Shown in pieces: positions 26,461 through 36,272 of a stretch of 64,000 nucleotides of DNA. The notes under the pieces were generated by a model. The model worked only from the letters and a program-made list of their open reading frames with translations. It was not told the DNA's origin and ran no database searches. Where the stretch lies: positions 594,501 through 658,500 of the forward strand of contig NZ_SRRY01000001.1 in NCBI RefSeq assembly GCF_004792295.1, read 5' to 3'. How positions within the stretch are numbered: position 1 is the stretch's first letter; the number at the start of each line of letters is the position of its first letter. Source of the DNA: Pseudoalteromonas sp. MEBiC 03607 (GTDB lineage Bacteria; Pseudomonadota; Gammaproteobacteria; Enterobacterales; Alteromonadaceae). A program made the position numbers and the translations under genes.

Positions 26461-26943
26461 TTATTTATTTAATGCGGCAATAATCGCAGCTTCGATCTGC
26501 TCTGGTTTTGTTAAAGGAGCAAATCGTTTAATAGCTTTGCCATCTTTACCAATTAAAAACTTGGTGAAGTTCCATTTTATTTTGCGGGTAATAAACCCAG
26601 GTAACTCTGATTTTAGGTATCTAAAAACAGGGTGTGCATGTTCGCCATTAACATCGACCTTGCTCATCATCAAAAAGCTAACGCCATAGTTAATTAGGCA
26701 GCCTTCTTTTATTTCTTTAGCATCTCCCGGTTCTTGCTTACCAAACTGATTACATGGAAAGCCGATAATGACGAGACCTTGATCATGGTATTTTTCGTGG
26801 AGTGCTTGCAAGCCTTCATACTGAGGGGTAAAGCCACATTTACTCGCCGTATTTACAATTAGGACGACTTTATTTTCAAAGTCATTAAAATCAATAGTTT
26901 GACCTTGAAGGCTGGTGGCACTCAGTTGATAAAATTCACTCAT
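26461..26943 (-). CDS. Glutathione peroxidase family protein
   Basis: About 160 residues from MSEFYQLSATSL; a GTG three codons earlier is possible. The peroxidatic Cys is in NTASKCGFTPQYEGL (Cys 36), followed by GFPCNQFGKQEPG and the WNFTKFLIGKDG motif, all diagnostic of the Gpx/BtuE family. It reduces hydroperoxides, in bacteria usually with thioredoxin. The Cys of the FPCNQF motif is the second conserved residue. Cytoplasmic, with no signal. It lies alone between convergent and same-strand neighbours. Confidence 0.95.
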   Translation of the reverse strand: MSEFYQLSATSLQGQTIDFNDFENKVVLIVNTASKCGFTPQYEGLQALHEKYHDQGLVIIGFPCNQFGKQEPGDAKEIKEGCLINYGVSFLMMSKVDVNGEHAHPVFRYLKSELPGFITRKIKWNFTKFLIGKDGKAIKRFAPLTKPEQIEAAIIAALNK

Positions 26944-26991
26944 AGGTATCACTTATTATTATTGTTGAATTAATTCTAACCCGCTTTAGAT

Positions 26992-27029
26992 AGGTATAAA
27001 AGTATAAATTTTAATCACACTTTATACCT
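26992..27029. promoter_or_regulatory. Inverted repeat upstream of glutathione peroxidase
   Basis: AGGTATAAAAGT (26992-27003) faces ACTTTATACCT (27019-27029), matching apart from one extra A. It lies about 50-85 bp upstream of the gpx start, in the right place for an operator. The regulator is unknown. Confidence 0.45.
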
Positions 27030-27129
27030 TATAGCCAACTGTGAGCAGTGTTAGAGTTGATGTCAGTTTTTTAAACTCAAAGTATGTTGCTCTTAAAGGC
27101 CAAAAGTACAAATTTAGCGACAAAAAAGA

Positions 27130-27429
27130 CTAACTTAAAATGATAAATAGCCCCATGCCTGCAAGCGTGGTGTAATAAATGTTATGTGTTTTATATGCGA
27201 CAATGATGGCTAATACAGCCGCACTTAAATAAGGGTTTTGCCAATCTAAGTTAATCTCTCCCTCATTTATAAAGACGATGGGTACCCAAATTGCGGTAAG
27301 TACCGCTGGGGCGCTAAAACTTAAAAATTGCTGCATTTTCGGGCCGACTTTAAACGGTAATGCGCGGTGCAAAAATAAGTAACGTGTGAAAAAGGTAATA
27401 CACGCCATCAATAAAATGGTGGTCATCAT
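27130..27429 (-). CDS. azlD: AzlD-type branched-chain amino acid exporter subunit
   Basis: 99 residues with three to four membrane spans (MMTTILLMACITFFTRYLFL at the N-terminus is typical of AzlD). It is the small partner of AzlC in export of branched-chain amino acids or azaleucine. Its start overlaps the azlC stop by 4 bp, so the two are translationally coupled. Confidence 0.93.
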   Translation of the reverse strand: MMTTILLMACITFFTRYLFLHRALPFKVGPKMQQFLSFSAPAVLTAIWVPIVFINEGEINLDWQNPYLSAAVLAIIVAYKTHNIYYTTLAGMGLFIILS

Positions 27430-28145
27430 AGTGTATGCTCCTCTTTTGCTTGCCAGCGACTAATTAAATAACCTACTGTCATGGCTATTAGCGCTGCAGT
27501 CACTAACCATAGCTGAAAGCCTTGGCTTTTTAAAAGCGTAGCGACAACGCCAGCGGTGAGCACAGTAGCCAACGTAGCAAGGTTCTTTACACCAGGAATA
27601 ACTAAGGCAATAAATGTGGCAGCAATGGCAAAATCAAGCCCAAGGTCTGTTAAGTCAGGCAGTAAGCTACCCGCGACTATGCCAAGCAAAGTCCATATAT
27701 TCCACGCAATGTAAAAACTAAACCCTGCACTGAGCGCGTAAATAAGGCGCACTTTTGTTCGGTAGGCTTTGCGATGGTGCGAAAACGCAAATAATTCATC
27801 CGTGAGTACAAAGCTAACAGGAAGGCGCCAACGAAAAGGTTGATCAATGACTTTGTGGCGAATAGCTAAACCATATAGAAAGTGCCGCGAGCTAATAATG
27901 AGTGTGGTAAACAATATAGTAAGCAAAGGGGTATTGCCGGCCATTAACTCAATTGCGACTAGCTGCGCAGAGCCTGCAAATACCAACAATGACATCGCTT
28001 GTGTTTCTAAAGCACTAAAGCCATTTTGGACGGCTAACGAGCCACATAAAATGCCCCAAGGTAACACTGCAAGGCACAAGGGGAGCATGTCGAAAAACCC
28101 TTTTAGTAATGCTCTTATTGTTGATTTATGCATTTTATCGCTCAT
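27426..28145 (-). CDS. azlC: AzlC-type branched-chain amino acid exporter subunit
   Basis: 239 residues with about seven membrane spans. The motifs LPLCLAVLPWGILCGSLAVQNG and SAQLVAIELM belong to the AzlC/YgaZ family, the large subunit of the exporter with AzlD. It is followed directly by azlD. It is divergent from the cytochrome b561 gene across 140 bp. No adjacent Lrp-type regulator. Confidence 0.94.
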   Translation of the reverse strand: MSDKMHKSTIRALLKGFFDMLPLCLAVLPWGILCGSLAVQNGFSALETQAMSLLVFAGSAQLVAIELMAGNTPLLTILFTTLIISSRHFLYGLAIRHKVIDQPFRWRLPVSFVLTDELFAFSHHRKAYRTKVRLIYALSAGFSFYIAWNIWTLLGIVAGSLLPDLTDLGLDFAIAATFIALVIPGVKNLATLATVLTAGVVATLLKSQGFQLWLVTAALIAMTVGYLISRWQAKEEHTL

Positions 28146-28285
28146 GTTTGTTGTTGTGGCTCAGATCAAAACAGCTGAAATAGAGGTGTGTCAAAATAAC
28201 TGAAGTTTGCAATAATGTATAGCCGAACCCGTTGCTGAAATTTCATATCTGCAAGTTATAAGCGTCTTTTAAAGGGAAAGTTACA

Positions 28286-28936
28286 ATGTCTAAAGTTAAA
28301 GTATGGGATGGCTTTATAAGAAGCTTCCATTGGTTATTAGTTGCGGCCATCGCAACACTCTATTTTAGTGCTGAAGAGGGTATGTTAGAGCTGCATTTTG
28401 CAGCAGGCTACTTCACCTTGGCGCTGATTATTACACGTCTTGTTTGGGGGCTTATTGGTAGCAAAACAGCAAAGCTCTCTGCACTTATTCACTCACCTGT
28501 TGCTGCAATTAAATCATTTACAAGCAATGAGCATAAGGCAGGTCATGGTGCGGCGGGCAGTTATATGGTGATTGCATTTTTTGTTTTAATACTTGTGCAG
28601 TTAACCTCGGGACTTATGACCAGCGACGATATCTTAACAGACGGCCCGCTAGTCGCACATGTATCATCAGATACCGTAGAATTTGCGGGTTGGTTGCATC
28701 ATTTGAACTTTGATATTTTGTTGTATGCCATTGTGTTGCATGTATTGGCAATTGTGATTTACCGCATTAAGGGAAAGAATTTAGTCAAACCTATGCTAAC
28801 GGGCAGTAGCGACCAGGTTTCAGTCACTGAGCCTGTCACTAAATCACCTATGCTCGCTTTTATTATTTTTGCTGTGTGCTTAGTGGTGCTATTTACAACT
28901 TGGGGTGCAGAGCCGCTCAGTTATTTGCTTGGGTAG
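28286..28936 (+). CDS. Cytochrome b561-like diheme membrane protein
   Basis: 216 residues with five hydrophobic segments. VWDGFIRSFHWLLVAAI carries the first heme His, HFAAGYFTLALIITRLVWG the second, and WLHHLNFDILLYAIVLHVLAIV further His, a pattern of the Ni-Fe hydrogenase b-type/cytochrome b561 family. It probably passes electrons between quinol and a periplasmic carrier. Its convergent neighbour is a cytochrome c-prime-like protein, and the two may be partners. A bidirectional terminator separates them. Confidence 0.92.
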   Translation: MSKVKVWDGFIRSFHWLLVAAIATLYFSAEEGMLELHFAAGYFTLALIITRLVWGLIGSKTAKLSALIHSPVAAIKSFTSNEHKAGHGAAGSYMVIAFFVLILVQLTSGLMTSDDILTDGPLVAHVSSDTVEFAGWLHHLNFDILLYAIVLHVLAIVIYRIKGKNLVKPMLTGSSDQVSVTEPVTKSPMLAFIIFAVCLVVLFTTWGAEPLSYLLG

Positions 28937-28951
28937 ACTTCTCAAGATAAT

Positions 28952-28977
28952 AAAAAGGCGCTTATCAGCGCCTTTTT
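28952..28977. terminator. Bidirectional terminator
   Basis: AAAAAGGCGC-TTATCA-GCGCCTTTTT is a perfect 10-bp stem with A and T runs, serving both the b561 and the cytochrome c genes. Confidence 0.92.
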
Positions 28978-28996
28978 AGTTTACATAATTACTAGA

Positions 28997-29449
28997 CTAG
29001 TCTTTGAAAGACTTATGGCAATCTTTACAGCCTTTAGCCCATGCGCCAAATGCTTTACCAATTACTTTTTCATCGCCACTCTGTGCTGCAACTGCTAGTT
29101 CATCAGCATATTGTTGGAAGGCAACTGCTTTTTTCATAAAGGTTTCGTTATCGCTCCATACAGCAGCAAGTGCAGATGTATCGCCTTTATCAGAACCCGC
29201 TACAAAAGCTTCCCAAGGCATTTTTGATAGTGCAGCTGCATTGTTGGCACGCTTTTGAAAGCGTTCAGCATCAAAAGGTACTTTTCCTTTTAGCATATCG
29301 CCCATGTCACCAATTTGTACGCGGATCATTGAAAATGCTGCCTGACGATACTCGATTGCATCACTTGGTTCTTCAAATACAGAATTTGCTGATGCGCCTA
29401 GTGCCATTGTAGATAGCATTGCACCTAATACTAATTGTTTTAATTTCAT
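28997..29449 (-). CDS. Cytochrome c-prime family protein (class II)
   Basis: 150 residues with a signal peptide (residues 1-21, ending LGASA). The mature part is a four-helix bundle with the C-terminal heme-binding motif CKDCH (about 143-147), the layout of class II cytochromes c. These periplasmic hemoproteins bind heme near the C-terminus and often gas ligands such as NO. AAAAGG precedes the start. A b561-type gene faces it. Confidence 0.94.
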   Translation of the reverse strand: MKLKQLVLGAMLSTMALGASANSVFEEPSDAIEYRQAAFSMIRVQIGDMGDMLKGKVPFDAERFQKRANNAAALSKMPWEAFVAGSDKGDTSALAAVWSDNETFMKKAVAFQQYADELAVAAQSGDEKVIGKAFGAWAKGCKDCHKSFKD

Positions 29450-29540
29450 TCCTTTTGCCCCTTAAGATGTCATAAAAGTAAACTAACTGAGTTGTATCTT
29501 AGCTCAATATAATATTCAAGTGTATTGCGGTTAACCTTAA

Positions 29541-30011
29541 TTAATCATTTATATCAATATCGGCGAATATCATCCCGCGGCGCATACTTCTGGTTGCTAA
29601 GAAAACCTCGCCTAGTAAAGATAAAAAACCACAGATCAACAGGGCCATAGCGGCCACAAAGCAACTGGCAATTGTCACGCTTAGGTTAATAGATTGGATA
29701 TGTGATAGAAATAAACACATAACCACAGCGCACACTAATAAGGCACTAAGCACACTTGCACTAAATGCAATATGGATACAGCGCGAGCGCTTTAATAACG
29801 CTCTTAATTCAGTCGTTAGAGACTTATTAAAGTCTTCATCAGTACTGACCTTTAACTTACGCTCAAGCTGCCTTGCACGGTCGGTAATGCGGGCTAGACG
29901 GTTAGATAACACACCTAATGTGGCAGCAATACCCGTAATTAAGAATACCGGGGCTACGGCTGTTTGAATCACCTTAGCCATAGTAAGAATATTAATGACC
30001 TCTGAGTTCAT
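29541..30011 (-). CDS. DUF2721 family membrane protein
   Basis: 156 residues with an N-terminal span (about 12-34), a basic segment SNRLARITDRARQLERKL characteristic of DUF2721, then two C-terminal spans (75-100 and 108-132). No function is known for the family. It is transcribed away from the large protease gene. Confidence 0.85.
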   Translation of the reverse strand: MNSEVINILTMAKVIQTAVAPVFLITGIAATLGVLSNRLARITDRARQLERKLKVSTDEDFNKSLTTELRALLKRSRCIHIAFSASVLSALLVCAVVMCLFLSHIQSINLSVTIASCFVAAMALLICGFLSLLGEVFLATRSMRRGMIFADIDIND

Positions 30012-30243
30012 TATGTTTACCTTTTTGCATTTGATTCATTTACAAATATTTACAACCCATGCTTTTTCATTAAACGCTTTTAAAACAAAGTCTTGTCAGT
30101 TTTTTTCTCGCATATAATAAATTTACTGTAACTATAATGTAACTGAAATGTTGTTCTTGAGTGTGTTTACGCTTTATATTGGTGATGAAACTTTGTTTCA
30201 ATCACTATTTAGGACGATAAAATAACATATCCCAGGGGAACCC

Positions 30244-33200
30244 ATGTCTAAAAATCTAATAAAAAGAACAGCAGTTGCTTTGGCTGTAACAAGTGCAATG
30301 TGCGCTAGTGCACAAGCCAATGACTTTTCAAAATACAATCTAGCAGGCAAAAAGTTAATTAAATCAAGTGCTGTTACTAAAAAAGAGCAAAAAGTTCGCA
30401 GCGAAGCAACAAGTTGGTTAGTTAAGTTAAATGCACCAGCAACAGTAAATGCAACATCACGTGGTGCAGATATTGCGAGTATTCAGTCACAAGCACAAGC
30501 GGCACAAGTAAGTGTAGAGCAAGCGATTAGCAGCATGGATTTACCGCTGCAAGTTGTTGCGAAAACATCAACACTTGTCAGCTCAATCGTAGTCAATGGT
30601 AATAAGCAGGACGTTGCAAAGCTTCTCTCTAACGCGCAAGTTGAGGGTATCTACCCTGTTTATGATTATGAATTGCATGTTGCAGACAGTGCCGATTATA
30701 TTGAGGCAACACCTCTTGTCGCGAATGGTTTAGCAACAGGTGAAGGTGTTCGCGTTGCGGTACTTGATACAGGTATCGACTACACACACAAAGCATTCGG
30801 TGGTGAAGGTACTGATGAAGCATATGCTGCTGCGATTGCTGATCCTGCATCAGTTGATTGGCCACAAGGTAAAGTTTTAGGCGGTTATGACTACATCAAT
30901 AATGATAATGATCCAATTGATGTAGATACAAATCATGGTACACACGTTTCTCACTCGGTTAACGGTATCGCACCAAACGTAGATTTATTTGTTTACTCTG
31001 TATGTAATAGTGGTTGTCCTGGTCTTGCGCAATTATTAGCGCTTGAAAGTGCAATGGACCCAGATGGTAATGGTGATATCAGTGACCGTGTTGACGTAAT
31101 CAACATGTCTTTAGGTGGTGATTACGGTGATATTGCAAATGATGCTGTAGGCTTATTCATCAACCAAGCAGTTAAACTAGGTACCAACGTGGTTATCTCT
31201 GCAGGTAATGATGGCGCATATCCATTTATCGTTGGTGGCCCAAGTACCACTGAGCATGCTCTTTCTGTTGGGGCAATGACTCACCCTACAGGTGCTGAGT
31301 CAATTGGTAGTGGTACAGTTAATGGCGAAGAAGCAATTGTGCAGCCAGCAAGTTTTGGTCCTCAAACTGCGTTTAGTTTCTCAAATGACGATATTGAACT
31401 TGTTTACCCAGATGCGAACCAAACAGCATGTGAAGCGTTTGCTGATGACGTAGATTTTACTGGTAAGGGAGTTATCATCGACCGTGGTGCATGTGCATTT
31501 ACAGTTAAAGTATTAGCAGCACAAGCTAAAGGTGCAGAGTTTGTTATTATTGCAAACAATAACGATGATGGTACGCCAGCTCCTATGGGTGGTTCTGATC
31601 CAAGTGTAACTATCCCTTCTGTCGGCGTAACATTTGCCGCAGGTACAGCACTTAAAGCAGGCGGTACATTTAACCTAACAGTTGAACGTTTAGTTCTTTC
31701 TGGCGCTATTGCTGACTTCACATCGCGTGGTCCTTCAATGGGTGGTCTGTTAAAACCTGAAATTACAGCACCAGGTGTAAACATCATGACTGCTCACCCA
31801 GGTTTAGGTGATGGTCTTACTGGCGCAACAGGTACTTCATTCTCAGGTCCAATCACGGCTGGTGCGGTGAGCTTATTAAAAGAAGCACTGCCTGAACGTA
31901 ATGCACTTGAGTTAAAAGCTACGCTAATGAATACCGCTAACCTCAATGTCACAATGGAGCCATTAGCGATTAACCCTGATGCTGAGCTTGCGCCAATTAG
32001 TTATATCGGGGCAGGTTTAGTTGACGTAAATAAAGCGGCTAACTTACCAGTTGCTGCGTGGGCTGCAGATACTAAACAAGCTGCGCTTTCGTTTGGTTTA
32101 GTAAATGCATCAGAAACAGTAGAACTAACTAAAACTGTTCACGTTAAAAACTTCTCAAATGAAGCAAAGGTTTATACGCTTTCACTTGAACAGCGTTATC
32201 AAGACGATATAGAACGTGGTTCATTCTCACTTGATTACCCAGAAACAATCACAGTTCCAGCTGGTCAAATGCTGTCATTTGATGTCACTGCGACAATCGA
32301 CCCGACAACATTACCTGAGTGGACTTTGACTGATGACAACATTGGTTCTCAAGACTCAACGACGGATTTAACGAACCTTGAGTTAGACGGTGCGTTAATA
32401 TTCTCAGATGGTGACGAGAAAGCATTCCACCTTGTTTACCACGTATTGCCAAAAGCGAATGCAGCAATGAGCTTTATGCCAGTCATGACTGATGATGGTG
32501 TTGCTCACCAACTGACAAATACTGGCGCTGTTGCTTTAGAGCCTGTGTTTGCACCAACGGTAGCGACTGATGAAGTCGATGAAGATCAACGTTTAGACTT
32601 AGTTGGCGCATCGATTGAAACATTTGCAGTACCAGCAGAGGTCTGTGATAGCGGTTATGTAACCTTAACAACTATGGTACTAAATGATGGTATCACTCAC
32701 TCTTATGTGGGTGGCTTCATGGCCGACTTCGACCTTGATCAGGATGGCACGTACGACGTTACAGTACAAAATGGCAAGTTAGAATGGTTCTACGATGTTG
32801 AGCCAGGCACTGCTATTACCTTCACTCATGGCTACGGTAGCTCTTCAGGTAATCTTAATAATATTTACCAAATTATTGGTAATAACCATCTAACGATGCA
32901 AAGTTGTTTAGGTGCATTTGGTCTAACGGCTGATGATATTGGTAAAGCAACTGCAAATGTACGTTTCCGTACAGAAGAAGAAACTTGGACTCCAATTGCA
33001 TCAGGCGAAGGCGATGTTGCAATGGGCACATATACATTCACTGATGCATCAAATGATGTCTATGCAGCGCTTGTTGATGAATCTGGTGAGGCTGTAAGTT
33101 CAATTGAACCAGGCGCTTCAGCAACATTATTGAACGCTGGTGCAGACTTCATGATCCTATCTGATTCTGGTTCTAAAGCATACGCAGCAACACCGAGTGC

Positions 33201-33942
33201 AGATGCTAATACAGCGCCTGAGCTTGCCGATGCTTCGTTCAGCGTTGCTGAAAATAGCGCAGAAGGTACTGTTATCGGTATGCTTGAAGCGACTTACGGT
33301 GCTGAACTTGCAAATCCAATTTCTGAGTACATCGTACTGAGCTCTTCTTCTACAGCGGTTTCTGTAAACGCGGCTGGAGAAGTTGTGGTAATGAATGCAG
33401 AGATGCTAGATTACGATGCAGGCCTTACGTCTATTGAGCTTGAAGTTGTTGCTGCAGATTCTGCAGGCAATATCTCTGAACCTGCGATGGTGACTGTTGA
33501 AGTTATGAACGTTGCTGACGAGCCAGAAGAAGTTAATCCAGTAATCGATGCTGATCTTGGTGAGTTCACGGTTCAAGAAAACGCAGCAGAAGGTACTGTA
33601 ATTGGCACTGTGACTGCGACTGACCCAGATGCAGATCTGACTCCTATCGCAACTTATGAAGTGACAGGCAGTGATAGCATCAGCATCAGCGATACAGGTG
33701 AATTAATGGTTGCGGGTGCAATCGATTATGAGCAAACAACCTCTATCGAAGTATCAGTGACAGCTGTTGACTCTGCAGGCAATATGTCTGAAGCGGTGAC
33801 GATTACTATTGCTGTAACTCAAGACCCAAGCGAAGACGTTGTTGCTGAAGAACCTAAGAAGAAAAAATCGTCAGGTTCACTAGCATGGTTAACATTACTT
33901 GCTGCGCCGTTCGCATTTATGCGTCGTCGTAAGCAAAAGTAA
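30244..33942 (+). CDS. Secreted S8 subtilisin-like protease with cadherin-like repeats
   Basis: 1232 residues. Order: signal peptide (1-25), I9 prodomain (about 55-145), S8 catalytic domain with Asp175 (VLDTGID), His231 (NHGTHV) and Ser532 (GTSFSGP), a protease-associated insert (about 390-475), a C-terminal Fn3-like region, and two cadherin-like repeats (about 995-1100 and 1105-1200) each starting with VAENSAEGTVIG or VQENAAEGTVIG. The last residues, KKKSSGSLAWLTLLAAPFAFMRRRK, resemble a GlyGly-CTERM rhombosortase signal, though with Gly-Ser in place of Gly-Gly. It is probably exported by type II secretion and surface-attached or released after cleavage. A terminator follows. Confidence 0.94.
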   Translation: MSKNLIKRTAVALAVTSAMCASAQANDFSKYNLAGKKLIKSSAVTKKEQKVRSEATSWLVKLNAPATVNATSRGADIASIQSQAQAAQVSVEQAISSMDLPLQVVAKTSTLVSSIVVNGNKQDVAKLLSNAQVEGIYPVYDYELHVADSADYIEATPLVANGLATGEGVRVAVLDTGIDYTHKAFGGEGTDEAYAAAIADPASVDWPQGKVLGGYDYINNDNDPIDVDTNHGTHVSHSVNGIAPNVDLFVYSVCNSGCPGLAQLLALESAMDPDGNGDISDRVDVINMSLGGDYGDIANDAVGLFINQAVKLGTNVVISAGNDGAYPFIVGGPSTTEHALSVGAMTHPTGAESIGSGTVNGEEAIVQPASFGPQTAFSFSNDDIELVYPDANQTACEAFADDVDFTGKGVIIDRGACAFTVKVLAAQAKGAEFVIIANNNDDGTPAPMGGSDPSVTIPSVGVTFAAGTALKAGGTFNLTVERLVLSGAIADFTSRGPSMGGLLKPEITAPGVNIMTAHPGLGDGLTGATGTSFSGPITAGAVSLLKEALPERNALELKATLMNTANLNVTMEPLAINPDAELAPISYIGAGLVDVNKAANLPVAAWAADTKQAALSFGLVNASETVELTKTVHVKNFSNEAKVYTLSLEQRYQDDIERGSFSLDYPETITVPAGQMLSFDVTATIDPTTLPEWTLTDDNIGSQDSTTDLTNLELDGALIFSDGDEKAFHLVYHVLPKANAAMSFMPVMTDDGVAHQLTNTGAVALEPVFAPTVATDEVDEDQRLDLVGASIETFAVPAEVCDSGYVTLTTMVLNDGITHSYVGGFMADFDLDQDGTYDVTVQNGKLEWFYDVEPGTAITFTHGYGSSSGNLNNIYQIIGNNHLTMQSCLGAFGLTADDIGKATANVRFRTEEETWTPIASGEGDVAMGTYTFTDASNDVYAALVDESGEAVSSIEPGASATLLNAGADFMILSDSGSKAYAATPSADANTAPELADASFSVAENSAEGTVIGMLEATYGAELANPISEYIVLSSSSTAVSVNAAGEVVVMNAEMLDYDAGLTSIELEVVAADSAGNISEPAMVTVEVMNVADEPEEVNPVIDADLGEFTVQENAAEGTVIGTVTATDPDADLTPIATYEVTGSDSISISDTGELMVAGAIDYEQTTSIEVSVTAVDSAGNMSEAVTITIAVTQDPSEDVVAEEPKKKKSSGSLAWLTLLAAPFAFMRRRKQK

Positions 33943-33962
33943 TTGCTTGATAAGTAACTAAT

Positions 33963-33987
33963 AAAGGGAGCTTCGGCTCCCTTTTTA
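33963..33987 (+). terminator. Terminator after the S8 protease
   Basis: AAAGGGAGC-TTCG-GCTCCCTTTTT, a stable UUCG-loop hairpin with a T-run, 20 bp after the stop. Confidence 0.95.
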
Positions 33988-34070
33988 CATTGCTTCACAA
34001 AGGCTACTTATAAATTCACGGTTAATTACTTATATTAGGGACTTAATAATAAAAATTAATTAGGATCCCT

Positions 34071-36236
34071 ATGAAAGTTGGCCATTCACTTTGCCTTGCG
34101 GCACTCTCTTTAGCTGTTCTATCAGCGTGTAATAAAGTTCCAGATAATAAAGAACAAGCAATTATTACAGAGCAAGTTCAGATATCTGCTCCCGTCGCCA
34201 AAAAAATACCATATGAAATGACCATCCATGGTGATACTCGTATCGATAACTATTATTGGATGCGAGATGATGAGCGTAAAGATGAAGCCGTCATTGCCCA
34301 CTTAAATGCTGAAAATGAGTATGTAGAAAGTATGCTCGCACATACTCTGCCATTGCAAAACACCTTGTTCGAAGAGCTTAAAGGACGTATTGAGAAAGAT
34401 GACGATACAGTGCCAACCAAAAAAGGTGATTATTACTATTTTTCACAAACGCGCGGTGATGACGAATACCCGGTTTATGTGCGCAGCAAAGATAGCCAGG
34501 GTGAGAATAAGCAGGTTATCTTGAACGTAAATGACCTTGCTAAAGATCATGATTATTTTGCTGTAACAGGTTTGGCAGTGAGCCCAAATGGCAATTTGCT
34601 TGCTTACGGTGAAGATACGGTGAGTCGTCGTATTTATACAATTAAAGTAAAAGATTTAAGCACAGGTAAAATGTTGTCAGAGAGCCTTGAAGGCACTGAA
34701 GGTGAAGTTGTTTGGGCGAATGACAACAAAACCTTTTACTACATTAAAAAAGACCTACAGACACTGTTAGGCTACCAAGTTTATCGCCATACACTAGGAA
34801 CATCTCAAGCCGACGATGAGCTAGTGTATGAAGAAAAAAATACCAGTTACTACACAGGTATTTCGAAAAGCAAAGATCAACAAGAAATCTATATTAGTCA
34901 TGGCAGCACCAGTGCGTCGGGCGTCTCGGTTATTGATGCCAATGATGTAAAAGCAATGCCAAAACGTTTTATTGAACGCGAAGCAGGGCTTGAATACGAC
35001 ATCAAAAAATTGGGTGATTGGTATTATATTGTTACCAATTTAAATGCAGTTAACTTCCAACTGATGAAAGTTCACCGCGATAAAGCGCATGATAAAGCAA
35101 ATTGGCAAACGCTTATTGCTGGTCGTGATGATGTGAAACTTGAAGGTATTGAGTTATTCAATAATCATTTGGTTTACGAAGAGCGTGAAAAGGGTCAAAC
35201 CCGTATCACTATTCGCGACCTTCGTAGCCAACAAGAGCAAGTAGTTGCTTTTAATGACCCAACTTACATGGTTTTTAGCTATGGTAATAGTGAGTTAGAT
35301 AACCCTAACTTACGTGTTTACTATTCAAGCATGACGACCCCAGGTAGCAGCTACGATATCAACCTTGAAAATGGTGAAAAAACGCTACTTAAGCAGCGCA
35401 AAGTGTTAGGTGACTTTAACCCAGACAACTATGCCTCTGAGCGTGTTTACGTAACGACCCGAGATAGTGTTGATGTACCCGTTAGCCTTGTTTATCGTAA
35501 AGACAAGTTCAAAAAAGATGGCTCTAATCCACTTATGCAATATGGCTATGGCTCGTACGGTGCAACCATGGATCCGAGCTTTTCAAGCTCGCGCTTAAGC
35601 CTTCTTGATCGCGGTTTTGTATTTGCAATTGCGCATATCCGTGGCTCGCAAATGTTAGGCCGTCCTTGGTATGAAGATGGTAAGTTGCTGCATAAACAAA
35701 ACACCTTTAATGACTTTGTTGATGTGACTAAGTCTTTAGCTGCTCAAAAATATGGTGATAAAGATAATATTTTTGCCATGGGTGGCAGTGCTGGTGGCTT
35801 GCTAATGGGGGCTGTTGTCAATCAAGCACCTGAGCTTTATAAAGGCGTTATTGCAGCAGTGCCTTTTGTCGATGTAGTGACGACCATGCTTGATGCCAGC
35901 TTACCATTAACAACGAATGAGTATGACGAGTGGGGTAATCCGAACGATAAAGTCTATTACGATTATATGTTGTCATATTCACCATACGACCAAGTTAAAA
36001 AGCAGGCATATCCAAACATGTTAGTCACTACCGGATTGCATGATTCACAGGTGCAATATTTTGAACCGGCAAAGTGGGTGGCTAAGCTACGTGAATATAA
36101 AACTGATGATAACCTATTACTGTTCAAAACCGACATGGAAGCAGGGCATGGTGGTGCTTCTGGGCGCTTTAAAAGCTTGCAAGACACCGCGTTATATTAT
36201 GCCTTTATGTTAGATTTAGCGGGTATAGAAAAATAA
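34071..36236 (+). CDS. S9 family oligopeptidase B-like lipoprotein
   Basis: 721 residues with a lipoprotein signal (lipobox LSAC, Cys at 20). The beta-propeller runs from about 60 to 440 and the alpha/beta-hydrolase catalytic domain from 460 to 715. The nucleophile Ser573 is in GGSAGGLLMG, the acid is in TGLHDSQV and the His in EAGHGGASGRF. The family cleaves short peptides after basic residues. The lipid anchor is unusual for the cytoplasmic E. coli PtrB but common in marine bacteria, and places it in the periplasm. It may digest peptides released by the upstream secreted protease. Confidence 0.93.
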   Translation: MKVGHSLCLAALSLAVLSACNKVPDNKEQAIITEQVQISAPVAKKIPYEMTIHGDTRIDNYYWMRDDERKDEAVIAHLNAENEYVESMLAHTLPLQNTLFEELKGRIEKDDDTVPTKKGDYYYFSQTRGDDEYPVYVRSKDSQGENKQVILNVNDLAKDHDYFAVTGLAVSPNGNLLAYGEDTVSRRIYTIKVKDLSTGKMLSESLEGTEGEVVWANDNKTFYYIKKDLQTLLGYQVYRHTLGTSQADDELVYEEKNTSYYTGISKSKDQQEIYISHGSTSASGVSVIDANDVKAMPKRFIEREAGLEYDIKKLGDWYYIVTNLNAVNFQLMKVHRDKAHDKANWQTLIAGRDDVKLEGIELFNNHLVYEEREKGQTRITIRDLRSQQEQVVAFNDPTYMVFSYGNSELDNPNLRVYYSSMTTPGSSYDINLENGEKTLLKQRKVLGDFNPDNYASERVYVTTRDSVDVPVSLVYRKDKFKKDGSNPLMQYGYGSYGATMDPSFSSSRLSLLDRGFVFAIAHIRGSQMLGRPWYEDGKLLHKQNTFNDFVDVTKSLAAQKYGDKDNIFAMGGSAGGLLMGAVVNQAPELYKGVIAAVPFVDVVTTMLDASLPLTTNEYDEWGNPNDKVYYDYMLSYSPYDQVKKQAYPNMLVTTGLHDSQVQYFEPAKWVAKLREYKTDDNLLLFKTDMEAGHGGASGRFKSLQDTALYYAFMLDLAGIEK

Positions 36237-36244
36237 TCACCCAT

Positions 36245-36272
36245 CAGGCATCCGTGATTAAGCGGATGCCTG
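36245..36272. terminator. Hairpin between convergent S9 and kinase genes
   Basis: CAGGCATCCG (36245-36254) and CGGATGCCTG (36263-36272) form a perfect 10-bp stem. Its 8-nt loop contains the stop codon of the kinase gene. No long T-run follows, so its role as terminator is uncertain. Confidence 0.5.
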
